Assembly: GCA_947179155.2 (NCBI GenBank)
Contig: OX359264.1
Span: forward strand, 53,665,702-53,729,701
Source of the DNA: Hedera helix
Taxonomy: Eukaryota; Streptophyta; Magnoliopsida; Apiales; Araliaceae
Direction of reading: 5' to 3'
Length of the DNA: 64,000 nucleotides
A model generated the notes under the pieces. That model searched no databases and was not told the origin of the DNA. It worked only from the letters and a program-made list of their open reading frames with translations. Position numbers and translations under genes: made by a program. Positions 36,978-47,502 of this stretch are shown here, one piece after another. The number at the start of each line of letters is the position of its first letter. The first letter of the stretch is position 1.

Positions 36978-37975
36978 TAGCATCCTTTTGCAGGTAGCCT
37001 TACTTCCTGCATTTCTGTAGTTTCTGGCTACAACAATGAATTTCATAACTAAATCATTTGTTTCTTCTTGTAACATGCTCAGTGTGTGGCAACAGCCAGA
37101 TCGTTTTTTAGAGAAGGAATTTGTGTGCCGCCAGTGCTTCAGTAAGGTTTTTAGTAATTTGCAGCATGGAAGTTTGATTATGAATCTTGGTCCTTTTCCG
37201 GTTTATGCTTTTATAATGTATTACCAACCTTTGCAATTTTGCTGCCTTCAGATGGTAGTATTATTTACCGACTATCAGATGACTAATATGATGTAATCAA
37301 TTGTTTTATCTAATCCAGTTACTAGTAACATAGTTCTCCAGTTGAAGTTTTTGTGATATCTTTTCAAGGTAATGCTTGGATTATACATTCTTGCTTTGTC
37401 CCAAAATGAGATATAAAATAAATGACAAAGCAAGTGTTACTTCTTTGTTTCGCACATTTTAGTAAACAGAAGTGTTATTTTCACTAGTCCACAATGCCTC
37501 TTAACTCGATTACTGTTCAATAAGGAGTGTCACGTTCATAAAAATATAACTTATGCTTGTGAAAATATCCGTGAAGTTTTCTTTATTATATTGACTATTT
37601 AGTTAAGGGTATAAATCAATTTTAGTGTCTCTATTAGAACTCGACTTACAAGTTGGTACTCCAATTGAATAAAGTTATAAATTAGTGCTCGTAGTAGAAA
37701 AAATTTACTAGTTGACGATTTTCGTAGAGTGAATTGCTTCTTCGTAGAGTGTTTTACTCAACGTTGCTGTAATAGTTGAGTACAAGCATCAATTTATTAT
37801 TTTTTTCAGTACGAATATCAACTTGTAAGTCAGATCTCAATATAAACACCAAAAATTGATTTTCTCTAGTTAAGTTAGGTTAATAAGACTAGAGTTTTTT
37901 TTTTATTCCACCCACCCAAAAATACGTAGGCATTTTTCATATTTGCCTTCCATACTAAGCTTTATTTAAACATAT

Positions 37976-38235
37976 TCTCCCTCAGTTCCATTTTATTTGA
38001 TCGTTATTGACTTTTTAAAGTCAACTTAAGAAATTTTTAAACTTAAATTGACATAATTTTTTTTAATTTTAATTAATATAATGATAAATATTACAAATTA
38101 TCTAAAAAATATTACTCATTGTTAATTTTATTTTTTCATAATTTTTAATTATTCATCTCATTTTTTAGTTTAAAAATGCCTCAGATTAACTTTCAAAATT
38201 CAATAATAGTCGTATAATTTGAAACGAATGGGAGT
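37976..38235. mobile_element. Stowaway-like MITE
   Basis: It starts TCTCCCTCAGTTCCATTTTA and ends AACGAATGGGAGTA, imperfect inverted termini with the CTCCCTC/GGGAG motif of Tc1/mariner MITEs. TA lies at both ends. The inside is A/T-rich and non-coding. Confidence 0.6.
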
Positions 38236-39956
38236 ATATTTTACATAGCAAAGTTCAATCTCAAAATATAATATTAAAAATATTTCATTCATTAAAATGT
38301 GATTCAAACAATAAGTAGTATTTTCTATCCTCCGGAGTCGCTCCTCCACTTACTTTATTTCTTTATTTGTGTGATTATGTGACACGTCTATCTTTAAAAT
38401 TATTTCCATCAGCTAAAAGATTGCGCCTTCTCCTATTAGGATCAAGATTCAAATTTGGGGAAAAAATGGAACCTGCGACTTAAGATTAAAGTACCATTGA
38501 AAAGACTAAAGGAACGGGAGAATGACAACTTGTAATAAAGCACAAGGCTAATACGAGCCGACCAGAAGAAGCAAGGTTTTAGATTATCATTTTGGACACA
38601 ATCTTCCCAGAGATAGAGAGCCCCTTGCCTCGCCTCGCCTCGCCCCGCCTTGCCTTTCTAGCCTCTCCTTGTTGCTTGCTTACTTAGCTTTTGTCTTAGT
38701 GACTCTTCCTCTTTTTTAAGTTTTTTTAAGTGTTAAAACGATAGATTTTTCATTTGTCAATGAATTTTTCAATTTGGTCAATAATGAAATTCTTGGCTAG
38801 AGAAAGGTTCTGTGACATGGATGCCCATCCCAACTCGGTCGGTTGGCCCACCTAAAAGATGATGATATTCTCAATCTATTTGATCAAATTTTGAAAAAAA
38901 AATCTCACTATTTAGAACAGTGGAACTTTCGATCGAGATGTTCTCGCCTCTCTCGTTTGGGCTCTCGCTCAAAGTCGAATAGAATTGAATTTAACACGTC
39001 AAACTTACTGATAGATTTGATGTTTAGATGGTTGGAGCAATTTTATTGGTGCTCGTAGAATGCATAATACTTGCTCAAAAGCACTACATCCAAATGTCTC
39101 TCAGATTCGGTCAACTCTGCATTTTTAAATAAATGATAATTTTATTCATAAAAGTATTATACACAATTCGTTTAAAAATACCCAGAATCAATTGGTACCA
39201 CAACATCATTCTTCATTTCATTTTCATAGGATAGGATCAAGCTTCAGGAGTAATATAAATCGAAAAGACATGTATTGAGGTTATAATCTATACAACCATC
39301 AACTTTCATACTTCCCAATTAGTAAAAAACAAAACTGATAAAGCAAGAAAAAAATAGACAAACAAAGAAAAACCGATTTCGTCGAAAATAAGTTATTTTC
39401 GATCCGTAAAATATAATAACTTTAAAAGTTTATAGAAGAAAGAAAGAAATAACGTGGCGACCCATTAAAAAAACGAAAGTAGCATAATATGAATTCCTAA
39501 ATGTAACGTATTAGAACAATCAAATAATAATTACAACATTAACTGATGATGTTACAAGTTAAACTTCTCATAAAAACTTTTATCTAGAAGTGAACTTTCA
39601 TTTTAACATACATCTTCAATTACATACACACAAAATTTGGTTCGAGGAGATGTTGAATCGTATTCCTGCCCCTTTTAGATTCTTAGATTGATATGCAAAT
39701 TAGAACTAGGTAAAAAATGTCGGACGAAGGAGGAACCAAAACTCGGGCTTCATGGTTTTAATATTTTATATTGATACTAATTGGCTGACAAAAGATCTTA
39801 ATTTATAATAATTGTGAGTGGACTCGGATATAGCTTCTAAGTTAACTGAAGCAACTTATTAAGTCAATGATGATTAACAATTATGATAGACAATAACAAA
39901 TCTATTAAGTTAATAATGATTAATAATGATTTTTCTTGATTATGTGTTTTTTAAAA

Positions 39957-40060
39957 TTAAAAAATTAATATTTTCACAAGTTAATTTGATATTTTCATAA
40001 ATGAGTCCCATTTGATCTTGTGAAAATATCAAATTAATATATAAAAATATCAATTCTCTA
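39957..40060. repeat. A/T foldback repeat
   Basis: ATTAATATTTTCACAAGTTA is followed about 60 bases later by its near inverse (CTTGTGAAAATATCAAATTA, then AAAAATATCAATT). Related sequences lie at 25380-25478 and 30886-30993, and more weakly at 90-235. Confidence 0.65.
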
Positions 40061-41443
40061 AAATTAATGCATACATACTTATATAGAGGTAAATGTGAAA
40101 TGACTTGTGATCATTACCGATGCATTTGCCTATAATTAAACAAACAGGAATTTACCACATAGTAAACGAGTATTTTAAAAGATAGTTTTTATCCAAAATA
40201 AATAAAGACACTCTTTTTTTCTTTTTTTGTTGAAGTGGAAAAGCTTAAAAGCTCAACACATAATGATGATCAACAACAATGTTTCCGTAAGAAGGGTGAG
40301 CAGAAATAAAAAAGTGCGGGGACATACTGCATGCATACCTACTGCTCCATACTTTGCAATGCCATTTTAACCACCAGTCCGCCACCAAGCAAAATGGGAA
40401 ATCCAACCGATGCAAACCTTGCCATACAAAAGATAGAGAACGTATATAATACGAGTCTTAACTAGCCTAAACCTCCCAAAATGAAGATAAAAATGTAAAA
40501 CAAACAAGCTAATGCTACATGGACCATAACAAGCAGGCCCGAAAGAGTCCCAACAGTAAAAGACATCACACTAGCCCTTGTTCAAACATTATTTATTTAT
40601 TTATTTATTCATGGAGTAATATTTATCGGTTTTAGGCGAATTATTTGGAAGGTAATTGGTAGGTAAGGTATCTATAACAATCATAGACGTATGAAAGAAC
40701 CCGTTTGGATTCCTAAGACAGACTTCCACACTTGTACTAATGGGCTCACGGCCTGCCATCAATATCTTATGAGTTATTTCTAATGGATGGTGTTTATTTA
40801 ATGTTACCTGTAATGGTAACGAAGAAAACTATGACAACATATGAAGAGGTGGTCATTTTTCTAGGATTCCAAATGCGAATTAATGAAGGTAGGATACGAC
40901 GGAATTTGAAATGAGATAATCTGCAAGATTGGAATAATAGTCCACTAAAATGACATGTCCAAATGAAGCCAAACAAAATGTATGACAAAAGGTCATTGAA
41001 TTAGAATATTGCAGTGAAGTGTTTATATTTGGGTCATTATTTAAAGCTTTTTAAGCATTATGTTCGTCGAAAATTTATAGATACATTTTAATTTTTTGAA
41101 ATTAATATTTGATATTATAAAATTTAAAATTAATAAGAGACCGTTCAGTTTTTAAAACAACAAATATAACTACTAATAATACTTTTAAGTTAGTTTATAG
41201 CATGACTCATCATTATTTGAACCAAATTTTTTAAAAAAAAAATCGTACTTATTTTGAATTATAGAATTTTCAAATTAACCATAAAAGGATATATATCTAA
41301 TTTTGTAACTAAGGCAATAATAATTAATCAAACAAATTGAAATCTGAAAATGTGAAAGATGAACAAATATCAACCAACAAATACTTGGTCTCTTACATGC
41401 GTTGGACTACTATTTATTCTCAAATGAGACTTTAATTACAAAC

Positions 41444-41869
41444 GGGTTAAATGCAAATAAGCCTCCTGAACTATAGGGTTTTTGGACTTTGAGCCCCTTT
41501 TTATTGTCAACGCAAATCGAGCCCTATACTATTTAAAAATTTGGATATTGAGCCTCCAGGTGCCACATGTGCGTTGACTGCCTACGTGGCACACGTGGCA
41601 CCTGTGACGTGGCAATGACATGGCATTTCAGAGTTTAACTCTTGAAAAAAATGCATCTCCGGCAGTTCTAACTAACAACCTCAGTAATGGCAATCAACAC
41701 CTTAACTACCCGAGCACCACGGGCGTAGCTGCAAATTTAGGACAAGAAATTATTTATATACTGTAACAACATATCTCCCCAGCTCATTGATCAAAAGACG
41801 ATCATACCCCCCACTCCACTTTGCTTCAATCGCTTTCCTTTATTTCATATCGCACTTTTCTGAAGCCAG
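41444..41869. repeat. left TIR of the MULE
   Basis: Inverse of the right end with scattered mismatches and small indels. It runs from GGGTTAAATG through GAACTATAGGGTTTTTGGAC to TTTTCTGAAGCCA. It contains a decayed copy of the tRNA-like segment on the minus strand (about 41656-41735). Confidence 0.88.
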
Positions 41870-41960
41870 CATATTCTCTTTCTCTCTCTTCTTTCTTTCA
41901 AAGGTTCTACGATTGAGCAACTAGGGTTTGCAAAATTTTGTTAAACGCGACAATGACCAA

Positions 41961-42950
41961 TTAATTACAGCAGACTTGAATTCTTTCCTGATTGATCGAT
42001 CGAAGCTGAAAAGTTTGTTGAAACTGAACTTTGGTTCCCCACACTTTCACAGGACAGTTTTTGTTATTCATACACCTCCATTTGACCCTATTTTTCTCAT
42101 TTTTCACAAATTTTAAATCAAAACCATTTGTCAATGACCAATTAATTACAGCAGACTTGAATTCTTTCCTGCTTTCAAATAACATCCCAAGCTCTAGCAC
42201 AGTCCCCATGATATCAGTTTTGGGGTTATAGACTGGGAAAGGGTTATCCTTCCAAACAAGTGTATCATCCTCAGAGTCAGCTTTCTCAGGACTATCTTTT
42301 TCTGCACAGTCAGTGTCATAATTAGCAGTATTTTCAGCATCAGTTTCACTATCATCACTAGTATTCTCATAACCAGCTTGTTGTACAGGAACAGTTTCTG
42401 CTTCCTGAGTGCTTATACTTTGATGTTCAACAGTGGTTCCTAGGTGCTTGTACTTATATTTTCTAATATTTTTTCTTGCCTCGATTACTTCTTCATCATC
42501 AGTTGCAAACATTTCTTCTTCATCCTCATCAACTATATACGTATCATCAGAATTATTTGAAAACTGATTCCCATTTTCTTCAACATCACCACCATCATTT
42601 TCTTCCACCACATGAGCATCATGTTTTTCAATAAACTTCTGACCATGTTTTTCCCCTTCACAATCATGCTCAAGATATATCTCAGCATATTTATGTTTTA
42701 CAATTTCATTTAACATAATATTAAGGTCATGATCATTTGCAAGATTTTTGTAATGGCCATAACAAATAGTATCAGGCATTTTGTAAAAAATACCTACTAT
42801 GTTTGTATACCCAAATCCTTCACACATTCTTTTCAGCTCCTCAAAATTCAGCATAAAATAAGGGATTCTAAACTTATCTACCTCCCCTCCAGTATAATGC
42901 ATAACAGGATGTAACCCAAAGTAACCCCCATGGTGGAGTTCAATTACCAA
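41961..42950 (-). pseudogene. N-terminal part of a MURA-type transposase
   Basis: A 329-codon frame whose true beginning lies upstream: the first codon is TTG and an acceptor-like CTGTAG lies at about 42962-42957. Three parts are seen. Residues 1-95 form a PB1-like domain (IELHHGGYF, then RMCEGFGYTNIVGIFYK). Next is a long acidic linker (DEDEEEMFATDDEE). The third part (residues 250-310) is the MuDR N-terminal domain (LGMLFESRKEFKSAVINW, then WRCMNNKNCPVKVWG). The frame stops where the catalytic DDE domain, zinc knuckle and C-terminus should follow, so no transposase activity is possible. Confidence 0.85.
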
Positions 42951-43049
42951 GTAGCTACAGTCAAAAAATTAGACAAGTATTAAAAAATATTTATATTTTT
43001 TAATTTAACATGTATAAAGAAAGACTATATATACAGTTGACAATGGAAG

Positions 43050-43290
43050 TAAGTAAAAGACAACAACAAAGACATTAACAACCCAACATGTACATATAAA
43101 ATATATATACAAACAATACTCAGTAGGACCACAACATGGGTCCGTGTCATAAAGAAAAAAAAAACACAGAGACAGTATCACATAAACAACCCAACACATA
43201 TACATACAGAATATACACTTACAGACAACAATTTGACCACAACATGAGTCCTTATCATAAAGAAATAAAGCAAAAGGCAAGAAAACAAAC
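43050..43290. repeat. imperfect tandem repeat inside the MULE
   Basis: Two units of about 115-130 bases share CACAACATGGGTCC or CACAACATGAGTCC, CATAAAGAAA and AACAACCCAACA. It lies just upstream of the transposase fragment, in what was probably an intron. Confidence 0.7.
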
Positions 43291-43489
43291 TGACAAACTG
43301 TCAATTAACGGGGCCGACAAACAGACTTGTGTATTGGTTAACTAACAAAACAAAGAAGATGAAAGTTACACTTACACCGTCTGCTTTTGATTCTAAATAT
43401 TCTTTCACATCCAATTTCTCCTTCAAAAGATAGCAGATAAAAGCCCTAAATTGAAAATTTTCCCTAATTTGGTTGTAATTAGAAAATGA

Positions 43490-43944
43490 ATTGGCTTCAG
43501 AAAAGTGCGATCTGAAATAAAGGAAAGCGATGGAAGCGAAGTGGAGTGGGGGGTACGATCGTCTTTTGATCAATGAGCTGGGGAGATATGTTGTTACAGT
43601 ATATGAACAATTTCTTGTCCTAAATTTGCAGCTATGCCCGTGGTGCTCAGGTGGTTAAGGTGTTGATTGCCATTGCTGAGGTTGTTAGTTCGAACCGCCG
43701 GAGATGCATTTTTTTCAAGAGTTAAACTCTGAAATGCCATGTCACTGCCACGTAGGCAAAATGCCATGTAATTGCCACGACACAGGTGCCACGTGTGCCA
43801 CGTAGGCAGTCAACGCACATGTGGCACCTGGGTGCTCAATATCCAAATTTTTAAATAGTATAGGGCTTGATTTGCGTTGACCAAAAAAAAGGGGTTCAAA
43901 GTCCAAAAACCCTATAGTTCAGGGGGCTTATTTGTATTTAACCC
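43490..43944. repeat. right TIR of the MULE
   Basis: Inverse of the left TIR, ending TTTGTATTTAACCC. It contains the better-kept tRNA-like segment and repeated CACGTGTGCCACGTAGGC-type motifs. Confidence 0.88.
43634..43715 (+). other. tRNA-like segment in the MULE right TIR
   Basis: GCCCGTGGTGCTCAGGTGG and GTTAAGG resemble the pol III A box of leucine or serine tRNA genes, and AGTTCGAACC (43687-43696) matches the B box at a tRNA-like distance. No closed acceptor stem is seen, so it is a tRNA-derived (SINE-like) sequence rather than a working tRNA gene. The left TIR copy has lost the B box. Confidence 0.5.
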
Positions 43945-43954
43945 AATTACAAAC

Positions 43955-44429
43955 TATTGTGTACACTTTTCACACTACAATTACATATTAGCACGTCTTC
44001 CCCCACTCCACCCCACCGCACCCCCACACCCCCCACCCACCCCACTCCACCCTACCCCACATTTAATTTGTACGCATTTAGAAAAGCTGTGTAAAGTTCT
44101 GAATCACTCCTTATCAGATCATGTCTGAAAATTAACATTTTTTCTCAAGAAAAATAATAAAGAAGATCATGCCCAAATCCATTTTGAAGAAATCTAAGAC
44201 AATGGTAAAATAAAATAATGTTATCCCTACTTAAATAAAAGTAAGGTACCAAAGTTTTAGAGTATCTTAGAAAAAGAAGGCCGACAAATTTGGGACAAAA
44301 GAAGTACTCCGTATTTTTTTAACTACAACAGCATTTTCTCATTGCTGCTTAGTACAACGACTGGATCAGCCGCTAAGAAACTACCGTGACTAAGGCGGCA
44401 GCTGGCGTCCCCCCAGTCACATTTACTCC
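43955..44429. other. short intergenic region with C-rich tract
   Basis: A strongly strand-biased C-rich stretch (44000-44065, repeats of CCCCAC/CCACC) is followed by A/T-rich sequence up to the retrotransposon. No gene is seen. Confidence 0.7.
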
Positions 44430-44999
44430 TGTTGGGTTGAGATAGTTTGGGCCCGGGTTTGGACTAGCCCATACTAGCTTATTCGGTTGGTCCCTATTAA
44501 ATTATTGGGCTGGGCCTAACAGAGTTAGCTATTGGACCCTTCATTTTGACGGATGGGCTGTTTGGAAGAGGAAGAGCCAATTTACTTGGAAAATGAAAAA
44601 TCTGCTAACGGTTGTATGAAAGAAAGACGTTTATTTGGTTGATTAATGCTGGTAATTATGGCTGCATGGGCATATAAAAAGGGAACAACAGGAAAGAAAA
44701 AACACTTACTTACGTTTACTTTCAGATTGACATACTTACGTTCATCTGGATTTTGAGCTTACTATTACATACACAGAACCAATTTTCCAGCATACAAGCT
44801 CTCTATTATCAGAGAAACCTGTAACCATCAACATTATACTAGTGAATTGTTCTTTTTCCCCGTGGTTTTTTCCCGATTTGGGTTTCCACGTAAATCTCTC
44901 GTGTCTTTACAGTAATTTCTCTGAATTAATTGTGTTTGACGTTTGATTTCGCTCGTTATTTTGTGATTTAAACGGGTGCTACAAAATTTGACGTTAACA
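44430..44999 (+). repeat. 5' LTR of the Tat element
   Basis: Starts TGTTGGGTTGAGATAG and ends GACGTTAACA. It holds a TATA box at 44673-44680 (GCATATAAAAAGGG). Confidence 0.96.
44673..44680 (+). promoter_or_regulatory. TATA box in the Tat 5' LTR
   Basis: TATAAAAA within GCATATAAAAAGGGAAC, about 240 bases into the LTR and about 320 bases before the primer-binding site, a usual position for a short plant LTR. Confidence 0.75.
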
Positions 45000-45000
45000 T

Positions 45001-45018
45001 TGGCGCTAGAAGGAGGGC
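45001..45018 (+). other. primer-binding site of the Tat element
   Basis: TGGCGCTAGAAGGAGGGC follows the 5' LTR after one base. The TGG start fits the CCA end of a tRNA; which tRNA is not identified. Confidence 0.75.
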
Positions 45019-45070
45019 GGGTTCTGTTTGAAAAATCACAGTGGAAGTAAAAAACAGGTGTATTACGATT

Positions 45071-45385
45071 ATGGAGCATCAAGATAATCATGTGGAGCGG
45101 ACAGGTTCATCAACACCAACTGTTAGAGGTTCGGTTAAGGATAGGTTGGGTCCTTTCCATCAAAGGGGAGGATCAATGGCGTCACACTCTAACTCAGCTC
45201 GTCAACGGTTGTCTTCCTTTGATTCTCCTGGTTTGGGACATGACAGGGAAACCATTCGACCAGATTCTGTTCGGGAGCACACGGTTGCAGGAGGAGATCT
45301 CCATGAACAGAGGGAATCTATTAAGCGGCAGAGGAGGCTATGTTATCTCTTCAACATCAGCAAGAAGGGTGGGTTGCTCTACTGA
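45071..45385 (+). pseudogene. gag N-terminal part, Tat element
   Basis: Starts at the first good ATG after the primer-binding site (MEHQDNHVERTGS). It is a basic, serine- and arginine-rich leader to gag. The frame is lost near 45335, where the sequence continues in another frame from about 45340. A frameshift therefore separates this part from the main gag frame. Confidence 0.75.
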
Positions 45386-46206
45386 CAGAGTTGAAAAGGG
45401 ATGAAGGACCACAGAGCACAATACAAGGGTCTGGAATACAGACACCCCAGAGTAGAGGGGTTCGGGGACGGGTGAATGACCCACCCACATCACAATATGG
45501 AGTCGGAAATAGCTATGGCCCACCAAAACCACGATCGGAGCAAACAGGTGGAGAATCAACTCCCTTTCGGGATAGGGGATCTATTTATTCAGAACGGCGG
45601 AGGCGTTCACCATCTCCCCAAAGACGACTTGCCCGAAGCAGGAGCCCGATGAGGGGTTCGGGGTATGTGCCCGATGATTGGGAAAAACGAAGCCCGAGGA
45701 GAGGTTCGGGGTATGTGCCCGATGATCGGGAAAAACGGAGCCCGAGGAGAGGTTCGGAGTATGCGCAGGATGAGCGGGATGTTCGTAGCCCGAGGAGAGG
45801 TTCGGGGTATGCGCAGGATGAGCGGGATGTTCGTAGCCCGAGGAGGGATTCAGGGACCGAACCTGATCTCCAGAAAACTAATGATGGTGATAATCCCTTA
45901 TTGAAAAGGATGGCAGAATTGGAACGACAACTAGCCGAAGTCAAGGCAGTAGCAAAGCCGACAAATACTAATTCTCCATTTTCTGCTGCAATCAATATGG
46001 AAAAGGTTGATCCGAAGATGAAGTTGCCACCATTGGAGTCTTTCGATGGCACTGGTGATCCCTATGACCATACCAACTCCTATGAGATTGTGATGGGGTA
46101 CTACAACCATTCAGATGCAGGGATGTGTAAAATCTTCATAACAACTTTGAAGAAGGCAGCAAAGCAGTGGATCGTGTCTTTGCCTTCGGGAAACATTAAT
46201 TCATAG
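45340..46206 (+). pseudogene. gag middle part with 16-residue repeats, Tat element
   Basis: A 288-codon frame. Codons about 105-170 are four tandem copies of a 16-residue repeat (RGSGYVPDDREKRSPR and variants). A coiled-coil segment (LLKRMAELERQLAEVKAV) follows, then the start of the retrotransposon gag domain (PPLESFDGTGDPYDH). It ends at TAG (46204-46206) in the middle of the gag domain; the domain goes on in the same frame. Confidence 0.85.
45652..45846 (+). repeat. 48-bp coding minisatellite in gag
   Basis: Four tandem 48-bp units (GAGGTTCGGGGTATG cores). The first two are variants of one subtype and the last two of another, which suggests stepwise duplication. Confidence 0.85.
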
Positions 46207-46761
46207 AAGGAGTTGTGTGATAAATTCCATGACCGGTTCGGCAGCAACAAAAGAAGGGGTAAGCTGACTACATCGTTGATGCAAATTAAACAGAAGGGAG
46301 ATGAGACCCTTAACCAGTACGTGCAAAGGTTCAGGGAGGCAGCAGGGGCAGTAGTCAACCTGGATATGACCCAGGCGTTGGGTTTCTTTACAACGGGGTT
46401 GGACATCTATAGATCAAAGAAACTAATGAAGAATATCATGTTCAAACCACCGAAGGATTTGGCCGATGCTTATGAACGAGTAGAGAATTTCATTGCAATT
46501 GAGGAGGCCATGACTACTTTGTCCAGAAATCAGAAGGGATCTGATCAGCACAAACATAAGGAGGGGAAGTCGGATGTGATGGATAGGCTGGGGCCGAGGG
46601 GAAATAATCAGGCGAACAAGCCACTAGCCCAACCTAGGTTTGGACAAAAACCATTTACTCCACTGAATGCTGATCGGGTGCAGGTACTGAATGAAATCAG
46701 GGGTACACAATTTTATGAACCACCTCGGAGTAAAAGGGGTTATGAAGGATTTCAAAATTAG
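46207..46761 (+). pseudogene. gag C-terminal part, Tat element
   Basis: In frame with the previous part. It completes the capsid-like gag domain (LCDKFHDRFG, then ETLNQYVQRFREAAGAV and DLADAYERVENFIAIEEA). It ends at TAG (46759-46761), immediately before a zinc-knuckle-like YCEYHQSRGHDAEGC. Confidence 0.88.
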
Positions 46762-47502
46762 TATTGTGAGTACCATCAGTCTAGGGGACATGATGCTGAA
46801 GGATGTCCAGACTTGAAGAAGCTGATTGAGAAAAATATACAAAGTGGACGATTACAACATTTTGTGGCCAGGCGAACGATCCCGCAGGGGGTTCGATCCC
46901 AAAAGAACAATCAGAATGAGGCCAGTGGGAGTCAGCCGAGACGAGTAATTGATGTCATTAGTGGAGGTTTGCCCATCAAGTCATCGGGAAAGCGCAGGAG
47001 ACCCACTTCGGATACGGTGATGGCTGTAACAGAACAGTCGACTAAAACAGAACGATTATATCCGGGGTCGGTGATTTCATTTTCGGATGAAGATTATCCG
47101 GTTGACTCAGTGGAGCCACATGAAGGGGCATTGGTGATAACTGCCCAAGTAGGACCCGTCGATATGAAGAGAATAATGATCGACAACGGGTCTTCGGTTG
47201 ATGTGTTATATAGTCATGCTTACCAGCGCATGAACTTGGAGGGAATCAAGCTGGAGGTTGGCCAGGAATCGCCATTATATGAGTTCGGGAATGAAGCGGT
47301 GCCAGTAATCGGCACAGTTGAGTTGCCCATGGTGTTCGGGGAATCTCCCAAACAAGTGACTGTCAACGTCAAGTTCTTTGTAGTACAAGTAGACTCGGCT
47401 TACAATGCCATTCTTGGAAGGACGACGTTGTCAGCACTCCAAGCTGTTACCTCAATTGCTCACTTCAAAATGAAGTTCCCTACCCCACATGGGGTTGGGT
47501 AA
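46762..47502 (+). pseudogene. gag zinc-knuckle end and protease, Tat element
   Basis: In frame with gag. It starts with the C-x2-H-x4-H-type knuckle (YCEYHQSRGHDAEGC), then a basic linker, then an aspartic protease with IMIDNGSSVDVLY, the active-site form usual in this lineage (DNGSS in place of DTGS), and YNAILGRTTL. It ends at TAA (47500-47502), after which the same frame continues into pol. Confidence 0.87.

Larger units (their letters stand above)
36978..41433. other. intergenic region right of the ICR gene
   Basis: No gene is recognised in 4.4 kb. It contains the ICR 3' untranslated region, a Stowaway-like MITE (37976-38235), a short CCTCG run (about 38627-38655) and an A/T foldback (39957-40060). 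A 71-codon frame at 38843-39058 and a 64-codon frame at 40794-40988 have no recognisable features. Confidence 0.5.
41444..43944 (-). mobile_element. Mutator-like element (MULE) with long TIRs, defective
   Basis: A 2,501-bp element with terminal inverted repeats of about 425-455 bp (41444-41869 and about 43490-43944) starting GGGTTAAATGCAAATAAG. It is flanked by a perfect 10-bp duplication AATTACAAAC (41434-41443 and 43945-43954). Long TIRs and 9-11-bp duplications are the mark of Mutator-like elements. The inside codes only for the N-terminal half of a MURA-type transposase on the minus strand, so it depends on a transposase made elsewhere. Confidence 0.93.

Noticed and set aside
38843..39058. 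71-codon frame near 38.9 kb as a small gene
   Set aside because: No homology recognised and no splice or leader signals.
43301..43573. 90-codon minus frame as the first exon of the MULE transposase
   Set aside because: It overlaps the terminal repeat and gives no PB1- or MURA-like sequence; no convincing donor joins it to the 42950 exon.
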